From Xanthostigma xanthostigma (Eukaryota > Arthropoda > Insecta > Raphidioptera > Raphidiidae), in assembly GCA_963575645.1 (NCBI GenBank), contig OY754466.1, forward strand, positions 7,108,001-7,172,000: 64,000 nt of DNA, written 5' to 3'. This document shows positions 44,301 through 55,080 of the stretch, in pieces. Each line of letters starts with the position of its first letter. The stretch's first letter is position 1. Under the pieces are notes generated by a model. It was not told where the DNA came from, did no database searches, and saw only the letters and a list, made by a program, of their open reading frames with translations. The position numbers and the translations under genes were made by a program.

Positions 44301-45220
44301 TAAAGTGTGAGATACTAATAAATGACACGCACAAAAAACGACGAATGGTTATCAGGTGGCATTTTCTTTGGCCATTCAGAACGAATCCGTATATATATTA
44401 TGTCTTAATCATGTCTAACTAGATCGGCAAGGAAAATATCGAGCTAGATTTGTTAGAATGTCTTGTCTAATGAAACAGGCTAAGTAATTAATATTGGTTA
44501 TGTTCGTTTGACAGGAAACAGCCATTTAGAAGTGGCCAATATATTATTGTGTATCGATTGAACAAATAAGAAAACTCGAAAATGTTTTTTTTTGCATTAT
44601 TTTCATTACCATGTTTTTATTTGCTAGATCTTCGCAACACCTTAAATGTGACCTTTCAGATCATCTATGTGTTCGTTTATCAATTTTAAAACTCAATATA
44701 ATAACAATTTCTAAGAATTTAAAATATATTATCTACTCTTTAAATGTTCTTTTTTTGTGAATTTTATCAAGTCGAAAATTTTCAACGATTTTTAAAGGTT
44801 TTGTATCGACAACCTCGCGTAGAATTGATTTTATTCAAAGGTACATTGAATATAATAATAAATGAACAATAAAATATAATAAAAAGGCCAATAATGGCTA
44901 TAAATGGATTTTCGAACGCTCGTACGCAAAAAAGGCATGTGATAAAATGGCATTACATGAAAACTCACACACGAAGGGAAAAAAATATCCATTTCAAATA
45001 GCGATTAACCCATTTTATTAATAATTTATTTTATTATATCAGAAAACATGTATTTTTAAGGTCACTTTTGACAAAAATATCATAAGTATTCGTATCTATT
45101 GATTTTTACTCAAACTAGATAGGTACTAGGTTCAAATCGCAGCAAAGGTAGATATGACAATAAAAAACTTTAAATTATATCAAACCTAACCATTTAATAC
45201 ATTATACAATTTATATGATA
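44301..45220. other. No gene recognised
   Basis: AT-rich, nothing recognised. Confidence 0.5.
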
Positions 45221-45836
45221 CTAGCGGTCCCGCCCTGTTTCACCCGGGTGTAAAAGAACGAATGGGGAACGGAGGAACATGAGTACACACATTCATCTTA
45301 GTTTACCGAAATGAATGTTGTGTCCAAATTTCATGATGATCGGAGTTACCGTTCAAAAGTTTTTGTCGATAAAAAGCAGTATTTATACTTTTTTTAACTA
45401 ATAATTTTTTTTTAATTAATTAAATAAAATTAAAATAAATTTAAATGTAAGCCTTAGAAGAAAGCAATGTAGAAAATAAAAAAAAATAAAAATATATTCG
45501 CCCAACGTGGGGCTCGAACCCACGACCCTGATATTGACATTTGACAGTCGCATCCTCGACCGATTGAGCCACCTGAGTCGTGTTCTCACAACGCTAATAT
45601 GAGTATATCTAGTTAGTGCATTTCACATGAATAGAAGCTTATTTTTGAGATACATTTTGCAACATTTTTCATTAATGGTCCGCTCCTAATAGTCGTATCG
45701 TAATATTATATAGCTTATAGCCTTCCTCGATAAATGGGCTATCCAACAAAAAAATTTTTTTTTAATTCGAACCAGTAGTTTCTGAGATTAGCGCGTTCAA
45801 ACAAACAAACTCTTCAGCTTTATATATTAGTATAGA
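45221..45836 (-). mobile_element. Helitron A, complete, with tRNA-Lys-like module
   Basis: On the minus strand it begins A|TCTATACTAATATATAAAGC and ends with the palindrome ACCCGGGT, then GGGCGGGACCGCTAG|T. This is the only copy with both Helitron termini and so defines the family. The tRNA-Lys-like module lies in the middle; a block ATGATGATCGGAGTTA-type (complement) and a TTTTTGTCGATAAAAAGC block lie between it and the 3' end. Confidence 0.8.
45499..45579 (-). tRNA. tRNA-Lys-like relic in the complete Helitron A
   Basis: Minus strand: GGCTCAATCGGTCGAGG (D-arm), then CAGGGTCGTGGGTTCGAGCC and CCACGTTGGGCGA. The 3' half matches metazoan tRNA-Lys(CTT) closely and has a perfect T-stem; the anticodon arm is enlarged by a duplication (TTTGACAGTC / TTGACA), so it cannot fold as a normal tRNA. 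Confidence 0.65.
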
Positions 45837-45929
45837 TTAAAATAGGTGGAACAAAATTTGTTCATCGTTTGTATCGTTTCGATACGCCCTCAATTCAATA
45901 ACAATTATTGTTCCATTGTCCTCTAACTG

Positions 45930-46110
45930 CGAGCGTTAGGAGTCGTGGGTTGAGACCCCGACACTGACAACGTAATGCGGAAATACCAACTAGCGTTAAA
46001 TAATTGGCGCCTCCCCCAGTAATTGATCGCATCAAATTTTCTGTGATCGGTAGAAATTGTCTTTAATGCACCTGTCAGTTTGAGATTTCTGATTACAAAT
46101 AAACGTCAAA
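45930..46110 (+). mobile_element. Possible tRNA-derived retroposon remnant
   Basis: A T-arm-like GTCGTGGGTTGAGACCCCGAC is followed by unrelated sequence ending GATTACAAATAAAC. No A box or tail is clear, so this is weak. Confidence 0.3.
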
Positions 46111-46235
46111 AATTCGTCACGTTATTTTTAAAAAAGTTTCAAAAAAGTTCTTCCATATTATTGTTTAAAATCATGCTTTCTCCATGTATTTAAAAGAAGC
46201 CATTGCATTATTACTACAATTATTATAAAACAAGG

Positions 46236-46773
46236 TCTAAAACTTCTTTACGCACGCTTGACTTGGGGAGTAAGCTGGTGAATGCGTGACGAGAGATTTA
46301 CGGAAGTGTGATCGGGCGAGACGAACGGAAGTTGAGAGGAAGATATAAGTTAGTGAAGATAGAAAGAGGATGACGAATACTTCACTGGCTAGTGGCGCCA
46401 TCAGATGGCCGAAAATATAAGCAGTACTAACAATAGAATGTCACATACTTTACTTGCCAGTGGCGCTATCGGGTAAATAATATTTCATAAAGATTTACGC
46501 TTAAAAACCAATGAGTGCTAAGTAATTGCAATGTATAACTTTTGTTTTCATTATCTTTATGTTTATATTTCTTTCTTCTTACATTAGACTGTTCATTTCG
46601 TTCTTGAACAATTTTATAAATTAATATTTTGTTCAATACATTAAATATTCTACGTTTAAAGTGAATAAAATTGTAAATTCATTTTAATGTTTATATTTTG
46701 TGAATAATAACAAATTATGGCAGGAAGAAGTTTTACTTCAGTCGTGTGGTCTAAAGCACATTCGTTTTTTTCA
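46236..46773 (+). mobile_element. Element D, copy 3, near complete
   Basis: AAAACTTCTTTACGCACGCT and GACTTGGGGAGTAAGCTGG at the left, AGTGGCGCCATCAGATGGCC in the middle, GAAGAAGTTTTACTTCAGTC and TGTGGTCTAAAGCACA at the right. It matches copy 1 closely over its full length. Confidence 0.7.
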
Positions 46774-47218
46774 TCGTGAAGTTATTTGTTCCCCAGCTCT
46801 ACTTTTTTGATAGCTTCAAGATCGCACAGAAACGCGTTTCTGCTTTTTAATTATTATATCGCCTGGTCAATGACCTGCGTCATTAATTCACATGACATTC
46901 AAGTGTTTTAAGGTACAGCGTCGCAATGCAGGTGTCGCCAGCGTCGCGACTCTGATATTGTTATTGCAACATCATCACCGACGCTGCGCGGGAAGGGAGA
47001 CAGGAAAGCGTTGTCAATGTCATCAGCAGCCGGCGCTGAAAACGGGCCGTGTTTGTAGCGAAATTGCTGACGAAACAGTTGAAAGTATACTGTCTGATAG
47101 GAGGATAGATAGATTGTTGATTGTAGACGTTCGACAACTTGGGATACTCGGTTACATAGATTGATACTGTACATAATGATGTTTCGATGAAGAAATTCTT
47201 CGTAGCATAAGCTCAGAA
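46774..47218. other. GC-richer stretch with a 90-codon frame, unassigned
   Basis: 46892-47164 is more GC-rich than its surroundings and open on both strands. Neither product resembles a family I know. Could be a relic exon or unrecognised transposon. Confidence 0.3.
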
Positions 47219-47787
47219 ATATTTTTTTTAAAATAAGCTTAAAACAATAATGAATAAAAAATACTAGTATTATTGTGAAAAAAGCGTGGGGCGCTTTGTT
47301 CCACATTTTCGTACATCGAGCGCCCCACGCTTTTTTCACAATAATACTAGTATTTTTTATTCATTATTGTTTTAAGCTTACTTTAAAAAAATTATTTTTT
47401 ACTTTTTAGTTCGATATAAAGCGTGTTTTTTAGTTTATTTTAAACTATATTTATTTTTCACTCTTTTGTTTGATATAAAGCGTGTTTTTTAGTTTTTTTA
47501 AACTATATTTATTTTCCACTTTTAGTTCGATTTATTGTCAAAAATTTGCCGAAAATCAACAATTTTTTTATTTCGGCGTGGACGGGATTAGAACCCACGA
47601 CCGGTGAATCCGAGAGTTGACGTCAGCGAAGACTAGCGCCTTAGACCGCTCGGTCAACGTTTGCTCTTACAGTATTGGCATAACATACTAACAGTAATAA
47701 ACCACTTGCTGTAGTCCAAACGAGGTTACAAACAAACAAACATACATACAAACTTACAAGTGAAACTAATATAAAGCGTGTAAAAAG
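47219..47787 (-). mobile_element. Fold-back element family C, copy 3
   Basis: Hairpin arms of roughly 70 bp with the GCGTGGGGCGCTTTG...CGAGCGCCCCACGC core and loop. The outer left arm is missing, and the right side has a ~70-bp duplication (TATAAAGCGTGTTTTTTAG at 47415 and ~47475). The tRNA-like module and the TATAAAGCGTGTAAAA terminus follow. Confidence 0.75.
47575..47660 (-). ncRNA. tRNA-like module (class II, Leu-like) in element C3
   Basis: Minus strand: ACCGAGCGGTCTAAGGCGC is a near-perfect tRNA-Leu D-arm/A box, and GTCGTGGGTTCTAATCCC is the B box. This is the best-preserved of the three copies. Confidence 0.65.
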
Positions 47788-47959
47788 CAATACTGTGATA
47801 GAAATTACAATTATTATGCTGATGTTTCGACAATAATTTTTGTCATCTTCAAGGCTCAATAATGTCGTTTAACAAAAATACTATCCTAAACCGCATTTGA
47901 GCTTTAAAAATGACAAAAATAATTATTGACGAAACATCAGCATAAAAAATGCAATTTCT

Positions 47960-48742
47960 ACCAGAGAAAACCGGTAATTGCTCATATTTCTCTCGAGAGA
48001 AAAACGATTACTAATTTGGATGATTTAACCTCTATCACTTGGGGGTCGGAATGTGTCAAATTTTTTTATGATAATGACACTTCTTTGAAGAAGTTTTATT
48101 TTATTTTTTCATTTATTGTAAGTTTTAACACACAACATAAAATCTAACAGTAAATTTCGTGGTTTTTAGCTTTAAGAAGATTGGGCAATTTTCAAGCTAT
48201 CAGATCATAGAAAAATTCAGACCAAAAAATGAGAACATTTTTTTTATTGGAAGATTAAAGGATGAATCCTGGTGGCATAGGATAGACAATAAAATGCAAT
48301 AAAAAAACCTTCAGTATTTGCTTAATTCATTGATCCTATGCCACCAGGATTCATCCTTTATTCTTCCAACATTTAAACAGGATCATCATCACTCTAAATT
48401 ATTAGAGTTATTTTTCACAATTTTTTTTTATGTTTTAACACCCCAAATTCGGATTTTTGTAAAAAGAAAACCGAAGTAGATTTTCTCGAAAATGACGCAT
48501 TTCCGACCTCCGATAGAGGTTAAATAATTCCAAATTAGTCTGAGTTTCTTCTCTCGAGAGGAATACGAGCAATTACCGGTCAGCCTATACATAGCGTTCA
48601 TATATTAACATGTTCACCTTCTCGAAAATAACGACTCCTCTGGGGAAACATTGGAATGTTTTTCTTTGAGAATTAAGATTCCCAGGAACCCGAGCTCATA
48701 CCAATCGGTTTGTGTAATCTCTAATACACACCGGTCACTCTG
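47960..48742. mobile_element. mariner-like TIR element, left end lost
   Basis: CCGGTAATTGCTC...CTCTCGAGAG...TTAACCTCTATC at 47971-48035 is mirrored at 48505-48580. The right side continues outward for 160 bp to CCGGTCACTCTG next to TA (48743), while the left counterpart of that outer part is missing. The centre contains the 48250-48366 hairpin. Confidence 0.55.
48250..48420. repeat. Hairpin block shared with 53.6 kb
   Basis: GGATGAATCCTGGTGGCATA and its complement form ~34-bp arms around ~48 bases that include GACAATAAAATGCAAT. The right arm plus following sequence (CAGGATCATCATCACTC) recurs at 53660-53760. Confidence 0.75.
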
Positions 48743-49329
48743 TATATATTATTACATAAAGCCAGTTGATTCTGTGTTCCGTTCTATACTCAATCAATCT
48801 TGTTAGCCATACGCTCGCATCAGATGATGTATCCTACTATATTGATTTGTAATTTGCGGATTGGTTTTCGATTGGTCACTAACATTTACAAATACCACAT
48901 ACAGCGATAACTGGACTTTCATGGTGAATTGATTTTTTTTCCTCTAAAATTTGCACACTATTTTTATTTAATAGGTTAGTTGACGTAACAATGCTTACCG
49001 TTTGATTGGGTAAAAAAAAACAAAAGAATCAACTGGCACAAAAGCACAGTCGTAGAAGTCATTCAACTATTTAACAAATGAACACGGAGTTCTCTGTTGC
49101 AATCTGACATTAATGACTTTATTAAACTGATAGAATCCCAACAATGTTGTGCTAGCTGAATTATAACTTACAATTGTTGTTGCGGCAACTTTTGAAATAG
49201 TGGCATCTGGGGGGTTGCCGGGGGTTGTGTAGAGACCCACAAACAAGTTTGTGAATTATTGCCATTTATTGCAACTGCATTATACTCCACTCAAATTTGG
49301 TTTAACCTTTGTCAACATTTTTGAAGTTA
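48743..49329. other. No gene recognised
   Basis: Nothing recognised. Confidence 0.5.
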
Positions 49330-50142
49330 TCTATACTAATATTAGGTAAAGTTTGTAAGTTTGGGTGTAGGAGGTAATCTCCGAAACTACTCATCCGATT
49401 TCAAAAATGTTTTCACCAACATTTAGAATGGATCTTCAGGAGGGACATAGACTATATATTAACACGTTAAAGAAAAAACACTTCTCGTGGAGACTAATTT
49501 TGCAACGCAAGTCGACGAAAAAACGGTGGCAATCTACAAAAGTTTTTGTCGATAAAAAGCAGTATTTATACTTTTTTTAAAATTTCTTTTAAATCAATAA
49601 TTACTGTAATAAATAAAATATAATAAATATTTAATTGAAAACACTGCAGGATAATTTTATTTTTATATAGGAACCTATAGTTATAACAGTTTTCAAATGA
49701 GCTATTAATTAGATTTATTTAATTTTAATTATAGTCGTAAATAAAATTAAAATAAATTTAAATGTAAGCCTTAAAAGAAAGTAATGTAAATAAAAAAAAA
49801 TTAAAAATATATTCGCTCAACGTGGGGCTCGAACCCACGACCCTGATATTAACAGACGCAAGCTCTGCCGACTGAGCCAGCCGGACTTGTGAATGTACAA
49901 CACTAATATTGGTATATTTAGTTAGGGCATTTCACCTGAATAGAAGCTTATTTTTGAGATACATTTTTCATTAATGCTCCGCTCCTATTGGTCGTAGCGT
50001 GACATTATATAGCCTACAGCCTTCCTCGATAAATGGGCTATCCAACAAAAAAAAAATTTTCACTTTGAATCAGTAGTTCCTGAGATTAGCGCGTTCAACC
50101 AAACAAACAAACAAACTCTTCAGCTTTATATATTAGTATAGA
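49330..50142. mobile_element. Helitron B and Helitron A 5'-to-5' composite with tRNA-Lys-like module
   Basis: Left: A|TCTATACTAATATTAGG and the B-family 5' block up to the GGTGGCAATCTACAAA word (about 49541). Right: Helitron A in reverse, from its TTTTTGTCGATAAAAAGC block through the tRNA-Lys-like module to TATAGA|T. Both outer ends are Helitron 5' ends; no CTAG hairpin is present. Confidence 0.7.
49814..49886 (-). tRNA. tRNA-Lys-like relic, best-formed copy
   Basis: Minus strand, 73 nt: GTCCGGCTGGCTCAGTCGG, then an arm with CTGTTAAT, then CAGGGTCGTGGGTTCGAGCC and CCACGTTGAGCG. D-arm and T-arm are well formed. The anticodon has drifted from CTT (reads near GTT), and the acceptor stem has mismatches. 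Could be mis-called as a tRNA gene by automated search. Confidence 0.6.
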
Positions 50143-50559
50143 TATAATGACTAAACGTTGGTCGATAGAATCGATGCCTTCATATCTGAGATATCCCGAT
50201 GCTAAATACAGAGAAATGAAACTATAAAAATATCGGCTTCATAACATTAAAAAAAAACTTGTTATTCGTTTTAATAATGCCGTTGATGTAGTTGTAAAAT
50301 AAACAAGAAGATTTGTCATTGGTTCATGAAACATCAATTTTTTAACTCACAGCTTCTCTGAAGTCTGATACACTGAACTGAAAGGATACAGAGCCGGCTT
50401 GTTAGTTTTCAGACACAAAATTTACACGTACCTACTAGTGACGTAATGAATATTCGCATTCGGATATTTTTTGGGGAATTATAAAACGGTCGAATACAAA
50501 AAAATTTGTTGACTGATGATGAGATACTGTTTTAATAACTTGAGATATTAAAATAAAAG

Positions 50560-51075
50560 TTGGGTGACTAAATTACTAAGTGAGCGACTAAATTACTAAG
50601 TGAGCGATTAGAATGCCTTCGGTAATCTTGAAGCAGATATCTTCTTTTGTTTTTACTTTTTATTTTTTTTTTCACTTTGAGACTACAACTTAAAACTCAC
50701 ATTTTCATGAAGATTGAAAACCACCGCTTTTTTGATAAAGGGGTATGCGAATTGTCTCGCAGTGAAACGCAATGTGGCAAAGGTGGAGTTTTTAAAAAAA
50801 TAATTCCGGGGTGAACGATAAACGGGTATGCGAATTGTAATTCCGGGGTGAACGATAAAGGGGTATGCAAAATAAATAGTTAATTGTTTGAATAGAACTG
50901 CGTTTTCTAAAAAATGTATATTTAATTGACAGTCAATTAAATATATATTTTTTAGAAAACGCAGTTCTATTCAAACAATTAACTATTAACAACTTAGTAA
51001 TTTAGTCACCCAACTATTATTTTTTCGTCACGCGCAGTCAGTCGCTCACTTATAGTAATACAGTAACCCAAATTG
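50560..51075. repeat. Inverted-repeat element with near-perfect 55-bp palindrome
   Basis: AGTTGGGTGACTAAATTACT (50568) is mirrored at 50992-51022. Inside, 50876-50930 and 50932-50986 form a palindrome with one mismatch and a 1-nt centre. A ~37-bp tandem duplication (ATTCCGGGGTGAACGATAAA) lies at ~50800-50870. Type unknown. Confidence 0.75.
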
Positions 51076-51409
51076 ATTATTTTTGTCACCCAAAATTGTA
51101 ATTTACAGTCACTCGTTTAAATACTACCTATATTTTTAACATGTGCATTCTTAAGTGCCGCCACTAAAATCAGCGGCCAAAACATGACTCATGTCGGGTT
51201 TCGTCCGAGCTCTAATCCACGATAAAAATATATTTAAACCTCTTTTGAATTACGCCGGATTTTACTTCAATAATCAAAAACTGTCATATAATATTCTTTA
51301 CGGCGTCGAAGACGTAAGTAAATGTTAAAATTAAAAAAAAAAATAGCGTATTGACTAAAAAAATAAGCGCCATTATGTTTACAACAATGATATTTTTTAA
51401 TAGGAAACA

Positions 51410-51838
51410 GTCATATACAGAATAATTTTTAAGTTGATTTTTTAATCTTAAAAAAGATATTTCAATATCTTGTTTATCAAAACTCAAAACTGAAAGAGGA
51501 ACAAACTTTCAATGTTTTATTAAATTTGATCAAATTTTGAGGTCGGTCCTGGCGTTATGTTTTGTCACTATGGAAATATGTTATGTCATTACCAAGTATT
51601 CACAGAAATTGTTCGAAGTTGTCCCCGTTTTGTTAGACACAAAGATGCTTGTAGCAGCGATAAGGGCCTTCCTCGAATTATTTTGGATTTCTTTGCGTGT
51701 GTTAACCGGGCTTTTGAATTAATTAAATAAAATTTATATAAATTTTGAAAGGCTGATTCTGGCTTATTTTTGAATTTTGATAAAAAAAGTTACTTAAAAT
51801 ATTTGTTCGCCTATTTGATTTCTACACGCTGGTAAAAA
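51410..51838 (+). mobile_element. Repeat family H, copy 2
   Basis: Matches 15.84-16.26 kb. Right end CGCCTATTTGATTTCTACAC is the reverse of the left part of copy 1. Contains one and a half 21-bp units where copy 1 has nearly three. Confidence 0.6.
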
Positions 51839-52204
51839 AGAAGTATTTTCAAAAAAGCATCCGTTGAAGTAAACAATTTATGAACACATCTATCTCGATC
51901 GGGTTTTGAACCAGCATATCCCGAAATCGAATATGAAACACGAGGCATTAATAACCCCCGCTTTTGTTATACAAAACCCATTTGAATAATCTGGAAACAA
52001 ATTAGCACTATTGATTCTGGCTGACAGAAAATAAAATATTAATTAACTTGCACAAAAACGCATTTGTTTGCAAACGACGTGTTTTTTTTCCACTGATTCC
52101 AACCCCGGAAAAGAAGGAACAATATAGAGCTGGAAACCGCTAAACATCAACCCTTATTGGAACAGTCGGTGGGTAAACAACCCACTGTGTGTGTGTGTGT
52201 GTGA
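51839..52204. other. No gene; (TG)n at 52187-52203
   Basis: Short TG microsatellite; otherwise unassigned. Confidence 0.5.
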
Positions 52205-52462
52205 GTGCAACTACATAATATAGCAGGAGTCCGAATATTACACCTTGCGGTATTCCAGTATATACAGACTCTTTCACAAAAATTCGAACTTTCTAATCTG
52301 GTGGGAATTGACATGAAAGGTGTGACTGAAATGACTCAAATGTTATTAAACGTAAGTGAAATAATATCTTGGGTTGATGGTAACCCTAACCAAAAAAGTA
52401 TACATGATGCTGACCGCGTTTTATGTGCCGAACATTTAATTAAATGTGAAATAAAATGGTAA
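52205..52462 (+). CDS. Unassigned open frame, 85 codons
   Basis: I do not recognise this product. Unlike most frames here it has mixed amino-acid composition (GIDMKGVTEMTQMLLNVSEI, then WVDGN...DADRVLCAEHLIKCEIK) rather than an AT-driven one. No signal peptide, transmembrane segment or known motif. No promoter or splice context is evident. It could be a fragment of a transposon-encoded protein or a relic exon. The methionine at 52205 is not supported as a start, because the protein-like part seems to begin later. Confidence 0.2.
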   Translation: MQLHNIAGVRILHLAVFQYIQTLSQKFELSNLVGIDMKGVTEMTQMLLNVSEIISWVDGNPNQKSIHDADRVLCAEHLIKCEIKW

Positions 52463-52812
52463 AAAAGTGCCAATAATGAAACAGTTATTACTGCGATTTG
52501 TATACAAACGTCACACACGAAAGAAAAACCGCATGAAAAATAATTTAAAAAATAGTTGGCAAAACCAAAAGTGCACATCCCGCAAGTTTTCCACTGTATG
52601 ATAAAAAAATAACAATTAAAAAATATTTTTAATAAATTTAAAAAGATTTAAAAATTTAAAGAAATAAATAATTAAAAATTGAAAAAATATTTTTTTTAAG
52701 TTTGCAAAAATAAAAAAAATTAAGAACTATACATAATATAATATATAATTAATATCAAGTGGAATAAAATAAAACAAAATAAAAAGAAAAAAAAAGAAAA
52801 AAATCAATTATT

Positions 52813-52880
52813 TCGTAAGGAATCGAACCCAGGACCTTGGCCTTGGGGATCCAACGGCATAACCATTACGCCACGAAGCC
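52813..52880 (-). ncRNA. tRNA-like module in AT-rich DNA
   Basis: Minus strand: GGCTTCGTGGCGTAATGGTT (acceptor and D-arm-like) and GGTCCTGGGTTCGATTCC (T-arm with B box). The anticodon arm is irregular (TTGGATCCCCAA), so identity is unclear. A T-rich/A-rich context resembles that of elements A and C, but no second copy was found in the window. Confidence 0.5.
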
Positions 52881-53577
52881 TACTACGTGTAGTGGTGTTA
52901 TCACGGTATAGAAGTGTAGCACCTGTTTTATGGATTACACTATATTTACACAGCAATTATTATTATATTGTTTTTTTAAACTATTAGCTGTCAAAAATAA
53001 TAAAATAAAACTGTTTAAAAAAATTAAACTACTGAACACATTTTAGTGAATTTAAATAGGGTTCTGGTCTGATAGTAAACAAAGTGAATAAAATATAAAC
53101 CAAGGCAATCCGACCAAAATTGCGATCTGTAGAGTTGTGACGTACACACGTACGTACATACGTACGTACGTACGTACAGACCAACCGACAACTGCTGTTT
53201 GTGATTTTCAATTACAATTTTAATAGTATTTATGAACTCGAATTGATTTAAAAATGGTTCTGTTTTATAGATTAGAATCTCCTCTTTTCAAACAGCTTCA
53301 ATTTGAATGGATTTCGTGTGAAATTAACTTAGATATAACTTCTTATATGAACGAAAGTCAGCTCTGACGCACAAAGCGTTAATAAAGCACATACCGCTAG
53401 TTTAGCGGTATGTGCAATTGTTTTTTTCGAGAACTTTGATCTAGAAAAATTAGATTAAAGATTTCCGAAACGTGAGACAATAAAATGCAATAAAAAAAAA
53501 TAACAACTTTAAGAACAATAACTTTAACAATAATAACTGTAACAACAATAATTTAAAACTTTCATATATAAATCTTC
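52881..53577. other. No gene; (CGTA)n at 53136-53178 and a 13-bp stem
   Basis: CGTACGTACATACGTACGTA microsatellite. A stem GCACATACCGCTA/TAGCGGTATGTGC with a 3-nt loop spans 53387-53415. GAAACGTGAGACAATAAAAT near 53468 is a diverged copy of the retroposon end at 53.6 kb. Confidence 0.55.
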
Positions 53578-53760
53578 TAGATTCTCCGAAGATGGCATAA
53601 AGATTGCTGAAACGTCAGACAATAAAATGCAATAAAAAAAACCTTCAGTATTTGCTTAGTTCATCGATCCTATGCCACCAGGATTCATCCTTTTAATCTT
53701 CCAACATTTAAACAGGATCATCATCACTCTAAATTATTAGAGTTATTTTTCACAAAGATG
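53578..53760 (+). mobile_element. Retroposon 3' end, shared with 48.3 kb
   Basis: GAAGATGGCATAAAGATTGC then TGAAACGTCAGACAATAAAA and an A-run resemble the 3' ends of LINE/Penelope-type elements. It is followed by CCTATGCCACCAGGATTCAT, which also occurs at 48.3 kb. Confidence 0.5.
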
Positions 53761-54576
53761 TTAACATTGTAGATTGTTATTAATTGTATAATTGATGTCA
53801 TTTACGCTTAATAGCTGGAACAATTTAATAAATTGTCTATCCTCTGGTCGTGCAAAACCAGTAAACAGTGAACATAGAGACAAATTCTGTTCTGAAGTAG
53901 TTGCTTTTTAAAATATACTAATTTTATCTTACCTTGAGACGTTTCAACATTTGTTGTTCATTTCTTCTAACGATCCCATAGGCAAAGCAAAACAATACCA
54001 ATTAATCACTCTTAATAGTTTGGTATTTTAGTCTAACATTGCCACAACTCAAAGAATTTGCAAAAAAAAACATGTCCAACTACACAATCTAATGTCTCTT
54101 TGATTTAAGACAAGTTATTGAAATTTTCTTTCAAACCTTAGAAAAAATGTCTGCCTATTATTAATTTAGTACCATTTTTTGTTATTTTATTCTTTTAGTA
54201 TAATATTAGTCAAGGTTAAAAATGACGTCACACAACACAAAATATGAAGCTTTAAAATAAAATAAAAATATTTTAAAAGACCCATAACAGCACTTAATAC
54301 ATTTAACAAAAAATAATATCACTGATTCTACAATTATTTAAAGTACAGAATTTAGGGTATATTAGTTTTGAAAATATTTAAATAATAAAAAAAAACTACT
54401 TATTATAACACTTTGGCACAGTTAAAACGTACTTCACAAACAAGCAATGACTATTAAACTACTGAGATGTCTACCAAATTACAAAACTACGTGTTGGATC
54501 ATTACGCAACGAACACAAACATTTCTACAAGGTTATGTCTTATCTAATATACTTTTGATAAACTAATTATTATTAA
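53761..54576. other. No gene recognised
   Basis: AT-rich; nothing recognised. Confidence 0.5.
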
Positions 54577-55080
54577 CTAGAGTGACCTGTGCGAATTATT
54601 CGCACTAAATAAGTATAATAATTATCACTTTACAAAATTATTTTTTAAATATGATTGCAGATATTCAATTCGTTTCTAATTTTGCACACTGCTTATAACG
54701 TTCTTATTTTTGTTGTATTACAATATGAAGCTCAGATGACAGATCGAAGAAATATTTTACTAAAATTTTCATATAGAGGCGCAAGTAGCAAAAGCGTTGA
54801 GCTAAGCCGTCAGATGGCATCATGCAGCATTGCTGTGACGTTGTTCAGCGTTGCTCGCTGTTTCAAAATTAAAGCCGTTAGATGGCAGAAGTTGTTCTGC
54901 GTCGCTGTATTTTAATTAATTTACAAAAACAAAAGCAATAATAAATTTTTTAGTTGTCGATGTTAGTAGAGCAAGCAATTATCTGTAAAATGATATATAA
55001 TTTATGTGGAGAAATTGTGAGGTTTTTTCTAAAAAGGGAGGCAAACATCTTTAACTTTAGCGTATTAATATATAATATGA
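54577..55080 (-). mobile_element. Helitron G, copy 3, complete
   Basis: Minus strand: A|TCATATTATATATTAATACG ... GTGCGAATAATTCGCAC, eight bases, CTAG|T. Both termini match copy 1, including the A and T flanks. The interior repeat motif GTCAGATGGCA occurs in fewer versions. Confidence 0.8.

Noticed and set aside
49814-49886. A genuine tRNA-Lys or tRNA-Asn gene
   Set aside because: Same module in the same repeat context elsewhere, drifted anticodon and poor acceptor pairing show it is a repeat-borne relic.
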